A stretch of DNA of 64,000 nucleotides from Pseudoalteromonas sp. MM1 (lineage in GTDB: Bacteria > Pseudomonadota > Gammaproteobacteria > Enterobacterales > Alteromonadaceae). The stretch lies in assembly GCF_030296835.1 (NCBI RefSeq), contig NZ_AP027922.1:2046001-2110000 (forward strand), written 5' to 3'. Position 1 is the stretch's first letter, and each line of letters starts with the position of its first letter. A program made the position numbers and the translations under genes. Positions 28,929-38,203 of the stretch are shown here, one piece after another. Below the pieces are notes generated by a model. That model made no database searches. It worked only from the letters and a program-made list of their open reading frames with translations, and was not told the origin of the DNA.

Positions 28929-30083
28929 TTACCAATTTGTATAAGAACCATCACTCTTATGTAAGCGTGGTGGTTCCCAAAACTTGAATTTAAGGTTTTT
29001 AACTAAGTCTTCATTAACGTCAATCCCCAAACCAGGACTGTCTAAAACTTCGAAAGAATTATCTTTAACTATAGGACGACCAATAAAATATTTATCATAA
29101 TCAGTCATGCTCCCATCATAAGGGGGTAACTCTAACCATGTCAGGTTGTTGATGGCTGAACAATAATGTATTGATGCAGCAGCACATATAGGACTTAATG
29201 GATTATGAGGCATCATATCTATATAGTGAGTTTCACACATTCCTGCGATCTTCATTCCTTCAGTAAACCCCCCAGCATTACAGATATCAATACGTGCGAA
29301 GTTAGCTAATCCACTCTCGGTAAAAGGTGCAAAGTCCCACTTACTAGTAAACTCCTCACCTATAGCGAAAGGGACATCACACATACTTCTTAAAGTTTGA
29401 TAGGCTGAAAGTGACTGGTCTCTTATGGGTTCTTCAATAAAATCCAAAACCCCTTTTGGCATACGCTGTATAAAAGACACTGTTTCAGGAACAGATAAAC
29501 GATGGTGGTAGTCAATACCAAACGTTATTTCACTGCCTAACACCTCACGTGCTTTCGTTAGCCACTTGGATGTTTCAATAATTGATTGCCTAGGTTCAAA
29601 CAGTTCAGAAGATTTTGTATTACCATGGACACCTGTAGTCGCCCTTATAGCGTTCCAGCCTTGCTCTTTGAGTTGTAGAACCTCATCTATAAATGTAGGC
29701 CCCATTGGCTTCACTGCTGTCGCAAATAGTGGGATTCTAACTCGCTGTTTGCCACCTAATAATTGGTGCACTGGTATATTCAAACTTTTTGCGACCAAAT
29801 CATGTAATGCAATATCTATTGCAGATATTGCTGCGGCTAGAACCCGCCCACCTTCAAAATATTGGCTACGATACATTTCTTGCCAAATGGCTCCTATACA
29901 AACAGGGTTTTTACCTATTAGAAATTGTTTAAAATGCTCTATAGCCCCTATTACCGCTTTTTCTCTGCCTGATAAACCTGATTCGCCCCAACCATAAAAA
30001 CCCTCATCAGTTTCGACCTTAACGATACAAACATTCCTAAAGCCTGCCCAAAAACCATATGCTTTAATATTTATAATTTTCAT
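28929..30083 (-). CDS. D-galactonate dehydratase-like enolase superfamily enzyme
   Basis: A 384-residue enzyme of the mandelate racemase/enolase superfamily. The start at 30083 (AGGTG ahead) is preferred to the long hydrophobic upstream extension. It has the N-terminal capping domain, then metal-ligand acids in FGIDYHHRLSVPE, FIEEPI and AIGEEFTSKW, and the C-terminal MPHNPLSP histidine block typical of acid-sugar dehydratases. It would turn D-galactonate into 2-keto-3-deoxygalactonate, the substrate of the DgoK-like kinase at 23803. Exact substrate is inferred from neighbours; gluconate- or other acid-sugar dehydratases share these motifs. Confidence 0.85.
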   Translation of the reverse strand: MKIINIKAYGFWAGFRNVCIVKVETDEGFYGWGESGLSGREKAVIGAIEHFKQFLIGKNPVCIGAIWQEMYRSQYFEGGRVLAAAISAIDIALHDLVAKSLNIPVHQLLGGKQRVRIPLFATAVKPMGPTFIDEVLQLKEQGWNAIRATTGVHGNTKSSELFEPRQSIIETSKWLTKAREVLGSEITFGIDYHHRLSVPETVSFIQRMPKGVLDFIEEPIRDQSLSAYQTLRSMCDVPFAIGEEFTSKWDFAPFTESGLANFARIDICNAGGFTEGMKIAGMCETHYIDMMPHNPLSPICAAASIHYCSAINNLTWLELPPYDGSMTDYDKYFIGRPIVKDNSFEVLDSPGLGIDVNEDLVKNLKFKFWEPPRLHKSDGSYTNW

Positions 30084-30280
30084 GTAACACCTATGTGATT
30101 TTATAAAGTCAAATATTGATGAAAATAAATCTGCGCAAATAATATTTAACATAACAACAACCATATTGCACACAATAATATAAAAATTAAACATTTTATA
30201 CATTTAATTGAGTGGTATAATATTTATGCTATACAACTCTACTAAAGTAGGCACTTATTTAAGGAATAACTGTTATAAAA

Positions 30281-30699
30281 ATGAAAACTAAGCGTAATCA
30301 CTCACTTGAATTTAGAATTGCACGCTTGCAGCAAACAGCTTTTAACTATGATTCGTTATACAAAACGCATGGTATAAAAATGTGCTGATGGCACTGCAAG
30401 TAAAGTGTGTTTATGGCAAAATCGGGAGATGACTTTTACTGTATTTTATCTCGTGGCCGTCGGTTAGTTGATGTATCTGAATACCCTTATCTGTCCAGCT
30501 GTTTACCATACCACCACCAAAATTATGATGAAAGAACCGCTTGTTGGGGGTACGTGAGAATGGTATCAAGACTTTGGCTACCGGCATCGTGATAACTACA
30601 TGCATTGCGCTAAACCGAACAGCTGTATGATGGCAATTAATAAAGCAACGAATGCAAATGAATTACTTACAAGTTTTAAAGGACTCTCATCATTGAAAG
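30281..30699 (+). pseudogene. Decayed second copy of the PhyH-type dioxygenase
   Basis: Pieces in shifting frames match the intact gene at 19318: RLQQTAFNYDSLY, SKVCLWQ, GDDFYCILSRGRRLVDV, a KIMMKEPLVGG-like piece, DFGYRHRDNYM and NSCMMAINKAT. Several frameshifts and a changed metal region (the WHQD segment is lost) make it non-functional. It lies next to the other decayed genes between 30 and 32 kb. Confidence 0.75.
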
Positions 30700-31090
30700 A
30701 AAGTGAACTAAATCCCTGTCCGAAATCCGATCTTTCGAGCAAGAACAATTGGATAGACAAGAAGTAAGCATGATTAAATTAGTTAAATTGTTTTGCGATG
30801 TAGATGATTTTTGCAAAGTATTTATACCTCAAGGGAACAACAATTACTCGAAGATGGTGTCCAAGAACGTCTACATACATGGCTTATGACGAACAGTGAA
30901 ATTATAACTATTGTCACATCACTGTGATTTTAAAAGTGAATACCTTGGGTCTGTTTATTATGTACAAGAGTGAGTTTCCTAACTTGCTCAGTTACAGGCG
31001 ATTTTTAGCCGATATACCGAGAATACTTGTGCTTATGTGAGCTAATTTCACTAAACCCACACTCAAGTTAACTAACGTAGCGCTCAATAC
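30700..31090 (+). mobile_element. IS982-family transposase remnant
   Basis: From an ATG at 30770 the frame reads MIKLVKLFCDVDDFCKVFIPQ, the usual beginning of IS982 transposases. Later pieces in other frames (MTNSEIITIVTS; EFPNLLSYRRFLADIPRILV) continue the family pattern. Stops and frameshifts break every part. Ends are approximate and no inverted repeats were fixed with confidence. Confidence 0.65.
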
Positions 31091-31160
31091 ATTAGTTATC
31101 TCTTAAGCAGATATCACGTTAATTTAGTCATTCGTTAACAATAATAGCTACCATTGATAC

Positions 31161-31979
31161 CTACACAATTAAGTGCTTCATCAGATACTCTTTCATGCGC
31201 ACATTAAGCCGCCACTGCTGTGTTAATGGTATCGTCGAATTAAGTTTATTAGGCATATAAGGCCAAGGTCCAAATTCTGGGCAAATATAAAATGTTTTCT
31301 GCCCGCGTGCTTTTGCTAAATCAATAATCTGTTGTCACCACTTTACGTACAAGCTTAATGTTTCCTGCCATTGGGGGCTAAATGGGTCATTCACTTGTGC
31401 TGATTGAGTATGACCTACTCGAGCGTGAATATAATAACTGTGCTGTTGCGCGCGTTTTAGTGACCCTTGTTGTTCCTCTAGGTAACTTTCACTGACATTA
31501 GTCCAATGCGAAAAGTCAGCATTTAATTTTAGAGCTGGAAATTGTTGAAGATACGGCTCTGTAGCAAAGGCTGCAAAATTAAACCGTCCTCGGTGAGTCT
31601 CATGAGTAATTGTGATACCCAAAGTACGCTCTAACGCTAAAGCATCGTTGAGTAACAGGCTGTTTTGTTCAATGCTATAAAAGTCTTTTCCGGTATGTGA
31701 GTTTATAAACACAGGGGTGAGTGTTGCTAAAAAACGTAATCGTGCATTAAATTTAGCGCGGTATTGTGCAAACGATTCAACCTTAGGCGCAAGCCATTGT
31801 TGTGCTACCACATTAAAATTATCTACATTGGCGGCACGTTGAATTGTACTAATAAACTTTTCATCTGCTGGAAAGTTAATTTCTGCCCCAGCAAATCCAG
31901 CATCAAGTACCTTTGCTACAAATTCATCGGCTGCAGTCCCTTCACAACCCCAGTAAGGGCATAAAAACTTTAATTTCAT
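31161..31979 (-). pseudogene. Sugar phosphate isomerase/epimerase-like (TIM barrel) gene with one nonsense codon
   Basis: The frame from 31979 encodes a xylose-isomerase-like TIM barrel protein (FAGAEINFPADEKF, HETHRGRFNFAAFA, LKLNADFSHWTNVSE) of the AP-endonuclease-2 superfamily. A TGA at 31335-31337, directly after YVKW, stops it at 214 residues. The same frame continues for 58 more codons with sensible sequence (QQIIDLAKARGQKTFYICPEFGPWPYMP) to a natural stop at 31161. The full protein would be 272 residues. A single change, probably TGG to TGA, has disabled it, so this is recent decay or a sequencing error. It is divergent from the AraC gene and shares its operator region. Confidence 0.8.
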
Positions 31980-32066
31980 AATATTGCCTTTTATCTAAAT
32001 TCAGCATGCGCAGCTGTTACACAATCATTGCAGCAATAAATAATGCACGCTAAACTCAATTATAAT

Positions 32067-32076
32067 TTGTTAACAA
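32067..32076. promoter_or_regulatory. Candidate agar-regulon operator, TTGTTAACAA
   Basis: Perfect palindrome between the isomerase-like gene (start 31979) and the AraC gene. It overlaps a longer possible AraC frame from 32043, so the internal ATG at 32085 may be the true AraC start. Confidence 0.7.
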
Positions 32077-32084
32077 TAAACCAT

Positions 32085-32966
32085 ATGCCAAAGCCAACAA
32101 TCTATTGTGAACCATTTTCTATTAAAGACGGCTATGAGTTTGAAATTCATCACGTTAGTTATCTTCAGCACGATGCTTACTCGTGTTTTATGCACTTTCA
32201 TCAAGTGCATGAATTTATATTTTTTGAACGCATCGATGGCACTTATTTTTACCATCAAGGTGAATCAACATTAGCTGATTATGAAGCCGTGTTTACCCCC
32301 GCCATGGAAACCCATGACTTTGAGCTCAAACCTCGCTCTAAATCTTGGTACATAGTGCAATTTATGCCTGCTCGCCTAAACGATCCGGCTTTAGGTGAAT
32401 TTACTGAGCTGCTTAAAACCGGTTTACATTTAAGCTTTAGTATTGAAATACAAAAAAGAATTCATAAATTACTCGCGTGGATGCTGAGTGAGTTTAACGA
32501 AAACCCTAAAAGTAAAACCTGTACTCAACTATTTAATAGCTTAATTACGATGGTGTGCGAATACGGTAAAAGCAGCTTATCGGCGCAGCAAAAACCATTA
32601 AGCGGCTCAGCCAGCTTTAAAAAGCTGACACCAATAATTAATGAACTTAAAACAAACCACGGCTTAACCCTGTCACTTGAGCAAGCCGCGGGACTTTGCC
32701 ATTTATCGCCGTCGTATTTTTCGCGGGTATTTAAAAAGCACTTTAGAGTGCCTTATTCTGATCACCTTATGCAGCACAAGCTATACAGCGCTGCACGCCT
32801 GCTAGGACAAACAGATGTATCGGTGACCGAAATAGCGTACGATTTAAACTTTTCCAGCCCGTCGTATTTTATTAAGCAATTTAAGCATCACTTCAAAGTG
32901 ACCCCCTACCAATATCGGCAACAATATCGCCAGCAATTACAGCCCTCTAGCCAGCTACTCACTTAG
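32085..32966 (+). CDS. AraC-family transcriptional regulator
   Basis: A 293-residue regulator, taking the ATG at 32085; an ATG at 32043 would add 14 residues but covers the operator. The N-terminal half is a cupin-like sugar-sensing domain (about residues 15-150, with HHVSYLQHDAYSCFMHFHQVHEF). The C-terminal double helix-turn-helix (about residues 190-280) has LSLEQAAGLCHLSPSYFSRVFKKHF and VTEIAYDLNFSSPSYFIKQFKHHFKVTPYQYR. Its 3' end overlaps the ferredoxin reductase 3' end by 12 bases, convergently. Position suggests control of the P450 operon, perhaps in response to a methylated galactose, but this is inference. Confidence 0.87.
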   Translation: MPKPTIYCEPFSIKDGYEFEIHHVSYLQHDAYSCFMHFHQVHEFIFFERIDGTYFYHQGESTLADYEAVFTPAMETHDFELKPRSKSWYIVQFMPARLNDPALGEFTELLKTGLHLSFSIEIQKRIHKLLAWMLSEFNENPKSKTCTQLFNSLITMVCEYGKSSLSAQQKPLSGSASFKKLTPIINELKTNHGLTLSLEQAAGLCHLSPSYFSRVFKKHFRVPYSDHLMQHKLYSAARLLGQTDVSVTEIAYDLNFSSPSYFIKQFKHHFKVTPYQYRQQYRQQLQPSSQLLT

Positions 32967-34232
32967 TAATAATGTTTTTGTAAGTGCCGTTGTGGTGTCT
33001 TTTAATACCTGTTTATTAACCTTTAAATTTTGTTTAATTGTTTGCAAACCAAGTACATAAGCTTTGCTATTGTTAACCGCTTCAACACATAACAATTGCT
33101 CAGTATTGAAGTACCACACCGAAAATTGTGTCGGTGAATCTTCACGAACAATTAATTCGTCATACCCCTGTGACAAACCAACAATTTGCAATTTGTACTC
33201 GTATTGATCTGACCAAAACCAAGGCACCGCAGGAGCTAACGGCGCTTTATTCGTTAGACACTGCGCCACAGATTTAGCTTGATCAACGGCATTTTGTACT
33301 GACTCTAAACGGATCCAACGTTGATAAATTTTGCTAAAGTGCGTTGTACAATCACCAATTGCGAAAATATCAGGGTGAGACGTTTGGCAAACATCATTCA
33401 CTTTAATGCCTTGCTCAATCGCCAAACTCGCATCACTGGCCAATTGCGTATTTAGCCTAACGCCGACTCCGAGCAAAATAAAATCTGCGGGATAATGGCT
33501 ACCATCGCTACACACAACCAAGTGTTTATTGCCTTGGTGCCCTATTTCGACAACGTCTTTGCCTGTGTGTAGAGCTACGCCTTTATCTAGGTGCAGCTGG
33601 GTTAAAAAGTCAGACATCACGCTTGATGTAACACGTGATAATATTTTATCTTGTTTTTCAATCACGGTTACATCAGCGCCTAATGCAACAAACGATGACG
33701 CTGATTCAAGCCCAATATAACCGCCACCAATAATGGCAACCTGTTTGTTTGTACTGTTATTTAAAGCAGCTTTAATTGCTTTGGCATCCGCAAACGTTCG
33801 CATTGCAAAATACTGTGGGTTACCCGCCTCATCAAGGGTATCGCTCAATCCAGGTATGGGCGGAATAAAAGCAGAACACCCCGTTGCTAGCACCAATTTA
33901 TCAAACGTAAGGCGGCTGTCATCATCGAAGGTAATTACGTTTACTTGCTTATCGATGGCTGTTACCGTTTGCCCTAGTCGCAGTACTAAATTGTTATCTG
34001 TGTAGGCTTTTTCAGCTTTAAGCGGTGTTGATAATGTGTCACTTGCTTGCAATGTTTTTTTAGACAATGGCGGCCTGTGATAAGGTAACTCAGGATCACT
34101 ATCTATTAAGGTAATACTTCCAAGCCAGCCTTGCTGGCGTAAATTAAACGCAAGGTTCACACCTGCGTGACTAGCGCCTATTATCACTATATTTAAATCA
34201 AGTAAATGGGTTGGTGAGTGTATATTTTGCAT
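32955..34232 (-). CDS. NAD(P)H-dependent ferredoxin reductase (P450 redox partner)
   Basis: A 425-residue FAD enzyme of the putidaredoxin/rubredoxin reductase type. The FAD-binding Rossmann motif VIIGASHAGVNLAFNLR is at residues about 15-35, followed by PYHRPPLSK, the NAD-binding VAIIGGGYIGLESASSF near residue 165, and DIFAIGDCT near residue 275. It would pass electrons from NAD(P)H to the ferredoxin 18 bases upstream, which reduces the P450. The three genes form a complete class I P450 electron chain in one operon. Confidence 0.92.
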   Translation of the reverse strand: MQNIHSPTHLLDLNIVIIGASHAGVNLAFNLRQQGWLGSITLIDSDPELPYHRPPLSKKTLQASDTLSTPLKAEKAYTDNNLVLRLGQTVTAIDKQVNVITFDDDSRLTFDKLVLATGCSAFIPPIPGLSDTLDEAGNPQYFAMRTFADAKAIKAALNNSTNKQVAIIGGGYIGLESASSFVALGADVTVIEKQDKILSRVTSSVMSDFLTQLHLDKGVALHTGKDVVEIGHQGNKHLVVCSDGSHYPADFILLGVGVRLNTQLASDASLAIEQGIKVNDVCQTSHPDIFAIGDCTTHFSKIYQRWIRLESVQNAVDQAKSVAQCLTNKAPLAPAVPWFWSDQYEYKLQIVGLSQGYDELIVREDSPTQFSVWYFNTEQLLCVEAVNNSKAYVLGLQTIKQNLKVNKQVLKDTTTALTKTLLLSE

Positions 34233-34250
34233 AATAAATTACTCAACTAT

Positions 34251-34559
34251 CTAGTTAGCAACAACAAAGGTCATGCCATCGAGATCTTCAGAAATTTCAA
34301 TTTGACAACATAAACGACTAAATTCAGTCACGTTATCATCAAGTTCTAGCATGTCGCTTTCGATTTCATCTGGTGCGCCTATTTTTTCAAAATCATCAGG
34401 CGCAACGTAAATATGACATGTTGCGCATGAGCATACGCCACCACAGTCACCATCAATACCTGCAACGCCATTAGCGGCAGCTAACTCCATTAATGAGCCG
34501 CTGCTTCCTTCAACCTCAACAGCGCCATTGGTTTTTGTCATAAAAATTACTTTAGCCAT
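34251..34559 (-). CDS. 2Fe-2S ferredoxin, putidaredoxin type
   Basis: A 102-residue electron carrier. The cluster ligands follow the vertebrate/putidaredoxin type pattern: Cys in DCGGVCSCATC (C-x5-C-x2-C) near residue 40-48 and the distal Cys in the LCCQIE segment near residue 85. The protein is acidic, as usual for carriers that dock on P450s. It lies 39 bases after the P450 gene and 18 before the reductase gene, so its partner set is unambiguous in context. Confidence 0.93.
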   Translation of the reverse strand: MAKVIFMTKTNGAVEVEGSSGSLMELAAANGVAGIDGDCGGVCSCATCHIYVAPDDFEKIGAPDEIESDMLELDDNVTEFSRLCCQIEISEDLDGMTFVVAN

Positions 34560-34598
34560 CGTTCTATCCTCTTATTCTTGCACTTGCTACAGTGTTCG

Positions 34599-35771
34599 TT
34601 ACTTTGCTTTTATACTGACTTGTAGGCGGTTAAAGCCTACCTTGCGTGAAAACTCACCGAGCTTTTCAATGTTTTCATCGGCTTTGATTATGTCTATGCT
34701 GGCTACTTTACTTGCCAGTGATAACACTAATTGACGTAATAATTGTCGTGCATGAGTGGCCCCTAAACAGTTGTGATGACTAAAGCCAAAACTCACATGA
34801 GGGTTTACTTTTCGATCAAAATCAACGTTATTAGGATTTTTAAACACGCTTTCATCGCGATTTGCCGATGCCCAACATAGTGATATACGGCTATCCGCTT
34901 TTATTGCATGCTCACAGACTTGAGTATCTTCGGTTGCAACACGCCCCATCTGTGTCAATGGTGAGAAGTAACGAATAAGCTCTTCAACAGCACGATTGAT
35001 GATTTCAGGCTCATCATGAATACGCTGTAAGTCACTGATATTTTCGCTAAAGTAAGCAATTGAATTGGTCATGGCATTTATTACCGTATCGCGGCCACCA
35101 GCAAAGGTTAGGATCATGACGCCTTTAACTTGCTCTTTCGTCATTTTTTGACCATTCACTTGCGCGGCAAGTAATACTGAGTACAAGTCATCACTTGGGT
35201 TAGCAATGGCTTTATCTATTTCATGATCAATATAGTCGTAGAGAATATTAGCTTTATCGCCATCTAAATCACTGTCTTCACTGCGAAATACATGAGTCCC
35301 CCAATCAATCCAGGTTTGCGCTTTATCCATCGTGGTATTTAATAACAACGTCAGCGCTTTCGATTGCAGTGGCAATGCAAATTCACTCACAATATCCAGT
35401 GTTTGCGCACGCAAAGCACAGTCAATTGTGTCATCAATGATTTGCTGTAAACTAGCTTGATACGCATCGTCTAACGGGCGTTTAAACCATGGGTTTAATA
35501 ACTCACGAAAGCCACCATGCTCTGGCGGGTCGACTTCAAAAGGAATTTGCCGTGTTTCACGAATTGCCACTTCAGATGGAATAACAATCCGCCCAGGTTT
35601 AGCACCTGACTGAAACACCGCACAATTATGCGCGGCTTTTCGTACATCTTTTAAACCTAAGAGCATATTTACGGGATCATTCTGATCGTCCATTTGCCCA
35701 ATGCCCGATGCATTACGTTGCTCTTTGAATGCATCAGGAAAATCACTCACACCTGTAATTTTTGCTGTCAT
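34599..35771 (-). CDS. Cytochrome P450, probable 6-O-methyl-D-galactose demethylase
   Basis: A 390-residue soluble P450; the ATG at 35771 is preferred to an upstream TTG. The I-helix motif is AGGRDTVINA, the K-helix ExxR motif lies in EELIRYF, and the heme loop is FGFSHHNCLG with the axial cysteine at residue 335. P450s of family CYP236A, with a ferredoxin and reductase, are known to remove the methyl group of 6-O-methyl-D-galactose from agar and porphyran in marine bacteria, giving galactose and formaldehyde. Operon layout and location in an agar locus strongly suggest that role here, though family membership by sequence search is not shown. Confidence 0.85.
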   Translation of the reverse strand: MTAKITGVSDFPDAFKEQRNASGIGQMDDQNDPVNMLLGLKDVRKAAHNCAVFQSGAKPGRIVIPSEVAIRETRQIPFEVDPPEHGGFRELLNPWFKRPLDDAYQASLQQIIDDTIDCALRAQTLDIVSEFALPLQSKALTLLLNTTMDKAQTWIDWGTHVFRSEDSDLDGDKANILYDYIDHEIDKAIANPSDDLYSVLLAAQVNGQKMTKEQVKGVMILTFAGGRDTVINAMTNSIAYFSENISDLQRIHDEPEIINRAVEELIRYFSPLTQMGRVATEDTQVCEHAIKADSRISLCWASANRDESVFKNPNNVDFDRKVNPHVSFGFSHHNCLGATHARQLLRQLVLSLASKVASIDIIKADENIEKLGEFSRKVGFNRLQVSIKAK

Positions 35772-35906
35772 GCTGAAATACCTTACGACCAAAAATGTAA
35801 ATTTAATGCATCATACTAGTCCGATATTCTTAGCTTAAATACGCAAAATAGATTAAAAAATGGTAGTTTCATGTCCTTTTTAGCATGACGTTAATTAACT
35901 CACAGG

Positions 35907-35938
35907 CAAAAAAAAGCCGATGCGTTTGCATCGGCTTT
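35907..35938 (-). terminator. Rho-independent terminator after the L-AHG operon
   Basis: On the minus strand an 11-bp stem (35928-35938 with 35913-35923) is followed by a run of T. It closes the cycloisomerase-ADH-SDR-ALDH operon and separates it from the P450 operon. Confidence 0.88.
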
Positions 35939-35973
35939 AGGTGGGCAAATGTGAGAGAATCCACCCCGTCTAA

Positions 35974-37422
35974 TTACTGCTCATTTAAATAAACGGTTTT
36001 CTTCTCAAGATATTGTTCTAAACCGTATTGGCCATCTTCACCGCCCATACCGCTTAGCTTCCAGCCATTGTGGAAACCTTGATGTTGTTCACCTAAACCA
36101 CGGTTAACATACACTTCACCCACTTCCATTTCTGCAATTGAGCGATGAATGTATTCCATAGATTTAGTGTATAAGTACGCTGAGAGTCCATATTCACTGT
36201 CGTTGGTATAAGCAATGGCTTCATCAATACTGTTAATTTTGATGATTGGTAATACCGGCCCAAAAGTTTCTTCGTGCACTAAAATGTTATCTTGCTCAAC
36301 ATCAACCAGTACCGTTGGCTCATACCAATTGCCGCCTTCAAACCCTGCTACTGTGGCAACTTTACCACCAGTTACAAGCTTAGCGCCTTGTGCAATGCCT
36401 TTTTCAACAATTGAGTGAATATTATTAATTTCACTTTGGTTGACCTTAGGTCCCATCTCAGATGTTGGATCCATTGGGTCGCCTACTTTAAGGGCTTGCA
36501 CTTTTGGAATGAATTTTTCTATAAAGCTATCGTAGACATCGCTGTGAACATATAAACGTTCGGCACAGGTACAAACTTGACCACAGTTAGCAAAACGCGC
36601 TACCACAGCATCATCAACGGCTTTATCAAGATCAGCATCTTCCATCACAATAAACGGTGCTTTACCGCCAAGTTCAAGCATCACTGGGGTTAAGTTTTTA
36701 CCGCTTGCTTGATGAATAATTTGCCCTGCACGGGTACTACCGGTCATAGTGATTAGCTTTGTCAGCGGGCTTTCACATAAGTGTTGGCCAACAACTGAGC
36801 CCGTACCATTAACAATGTTGATCACACCAGGCGGAATACCTGCTTGATTGGCAATTTCACCCAATTCCATCGTAGCTAATGGTGTTTCTTGGGTTGGCTT
36901 AATGACTATTGAGTTGCCGGTAATAAGCGCAGGACCAATTTTACGCCCCGCTAATGCCAACGGAAAGTTCCATGCAGTGATTGCTACAACCACACCACGG
37001 GGAACTTTATGAATGTAGATTTTTTCGTTTTCGTGATCAGAAGGAATGATATCTCCTTTGATCGTCAACGCATTATCACAGGCATATTCAATAAATGTGG
37101 CTGTAACATTGGCTTCCATACGCGCAACATCAATTAACTTGCCTTGCTCTTGGACTAATAGCTCAGCAAGGCGCTCGTTATTATCACGAATACCTTGGGC
37201 AAAACGGCGTAAAATTGTCGCACGTTCACGCGATGTTTTTTGTGCCCACTGAGTTTGTGCTACCGTGGCTGTTTCAAGCGCAAGTTGTGCGTCTTCAACA
37301 CTGCCTTTAGGAATGACACCCACTTGCTCGCCGGTACTGGGTGAGAGCACGCTAATGGTGTCGCTATTTGATGAGCTAATATACTCACCATTTATAAAGT
37401 TTACATTGTTTTTTATTGTCAT
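35974..37422 (-). CDS. Aldehyde dehydrogenase, probable 3,6-anhydro-L-galactose dehydrogenase
   Basis: A 482-residue NAD(P)-dependent aldehyde dehydrogenase of the AldA-like group. The ATG at 37422 is used since the longer frame overlaps the SDR gene. Motifs are [26 protein letters not shown], the catalytic glutamate block [11 protein letters not shown] and the catalytic Cys284 in CGQVCTC. In agarolytic bacteria this enzyme type oxidises the aldehyde form of L-AHG to 3,6-anhydro-L-galactonate, which the cycloisomerase (40345) then opens. Its operon with that cycloisomerase supports the assignment. It starts 4 bases after the SDR stop and ends before a strong terminator. Confidence 0.88.
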   Translation of the reverse strand: MTIKNNVNFINGEYISSSNSDTISVLSPSTGEQVGVIPKGSVEDAQLALETATVAQTQWAQKTSRERATILRRFAQGIRDNNERLAELLVQEQGKLIDVARMEANVTATFIEYACDNALTIKGDIIPSDHENEKIYIHKVPRGVVVAITAWNFPLALAGRKIGPALITGNSIVIKPTQETPLATMELGEIANQAGIPPGVINIVNGTGSVVGQHLCESPLTKLITMTGSTRAGQIIHQASGKNLTPVMLELGGKAPFIVMEDADLDKAVDDAVVARFANCGQVCTCAERLYVHSDVYDSFIEKFIPKVQALKVGDPMDPTSEMGPKVNQSEINNIHSIVEKGIAQGAKLVTGGKVATVAGFEGGNWYEPTVLVDVEQDNILVHEETFGPVLPIIKINSIDEAIAYTNDSEYGLSAYLYTKSMEYIHRSIAEMEVGEVYVNRGLGEQHQGFHNGWKLSGMGGEDGQYGLEQYLEKKTVYLNEQ

Positions 37423-37426
37423 GGTT

Positions 37427-38203
37427 TTATCGTCCCATCCAGCCGCCATCAACTAATAGAACACTACCGTTCATGTAGTTTGAGGCATCTGATGCTAAAA
37501 ATACGGTTGGCCCTTTAAAGTCATCAGGTGTTCCCCAACGACCTTGTGGTATACGATCTAGAATCGATTTTGCACGCTCAGGGTCATTTCTTAATGCTTC
37601 GGTATTATCAGTGGCAATATACCCTGGTGCAATGGCATTCACATTAACACCTTTACTGGCCCACTCGTTAGCAAGTGCTTTGGTTAATTGACCAATCGCC
37701 CCTTTACTTGCTGCATAACCAGGTACAGTAATACCGCCCTGAAAGGTTAATAATGACGCAGTAAAGATAATTTTACCTTGCCCACGAGCCACCATTTCTT
37801 TGCCTAATTCACGGCTTAAAATAAATTGTGAATTTAAGTTAATCTCAATGATTTTATCCCAATATTCATCACTGTGCTCCACCGCCGGATCACGTAAAAT
37901 TGAGCCTGCGTTATTGACTAGAATATCAATTTGAGGGTGTTCTTTTTTCACATCATTTATAAAAGCATATAAGCTCTCACGATTAGAAAAATCACATTGG
38001 TAAGCATAAAACATTTGCCCACGAGCAAGCACTTGCGTTTCAACATCTGATCCTGATTTTGCTAAACTCGCTGATACGCCAATTACATCAGCGCCGGCTT
38101 CAGCCAATGCAAGGGCCATTGCTTTACCAATACCACGGCTACAACCTGTGACTAATGCTGTTTTACCTTTAAGACTGAATTTATCTAACATGTTATTTTC
38201 CAT
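37427..38203 (-). CDS. Short-chain dehydrogenase, KduD-like
   Basis: A 258-residue SDR with the classical TGxxxGxG motif ([21 protein letters not shown]), NNAG, and the catalytic Ser-Tyr-Lys set ([15 protein letters not shown]). The C-terminal [29 protein letters not shown] is typical of KduD/2-deoxy-D-gluconate dehydrogenases. In the L-AHG pathway L-KDGal is inverted at C5 to D-KDG via a 2,5-diketo intermediate, needing one oxidation and one reduction. This SDR and the adjacent zinc dehydrogenase could be that pair. Its start overlaps the ADH stop by one base (TAATG); an internal ATG at 38191 has a better-spaced GGA. Confidence 0.85.
   Translation of the reverse strand: MENNMLDKFSLKGKTALVTGCSRGIGKAMALALAEAGADVIGVSASLAKSGSDVETQVLARGQMFYAYQCDFSNRESLYAFINDVKKEHPQIDILVNNAGSILRDPAVEHSDEYWDKIIEINLNSQFILSRELGKEMVARGQGKIIFTASLLTFQGGITVPGYAASKGAIGQLTKALANEWASKGVNVNAIAPGYIATDNTEALRNDPERAKSILDRIPQGRWGTPDDFKGPTVFLASDASNYMNGSVLLVDGGWMGR

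Noticed and set aside
29566..29997. 143-residue open frame on the plus strand
   Set aside because: It is antisense to the galactonate dehydratase gene, has no ribosome site or family motif, and is explained by the codon pattern of the real gene.
31132..31141. TCGTTAACAA, one mismatch from the operator
   Set aside because: It lies just past the end of the broken isomerase gene with no gene starting nearby, so it was not counted in the regulon.
33070..33079. TTGTTAACCG, similar to the agar operator
   Set aside because: It lies within the ferredoxin reductase coding sequence and breaks the palindrome in the right half.
35890..35899. GTTAATTAAC palindrome upstream of the P450 operon
   Set aside because: It has different spacing and core from TTGTTAACAA and such AT palindromes are frequent by chance here.
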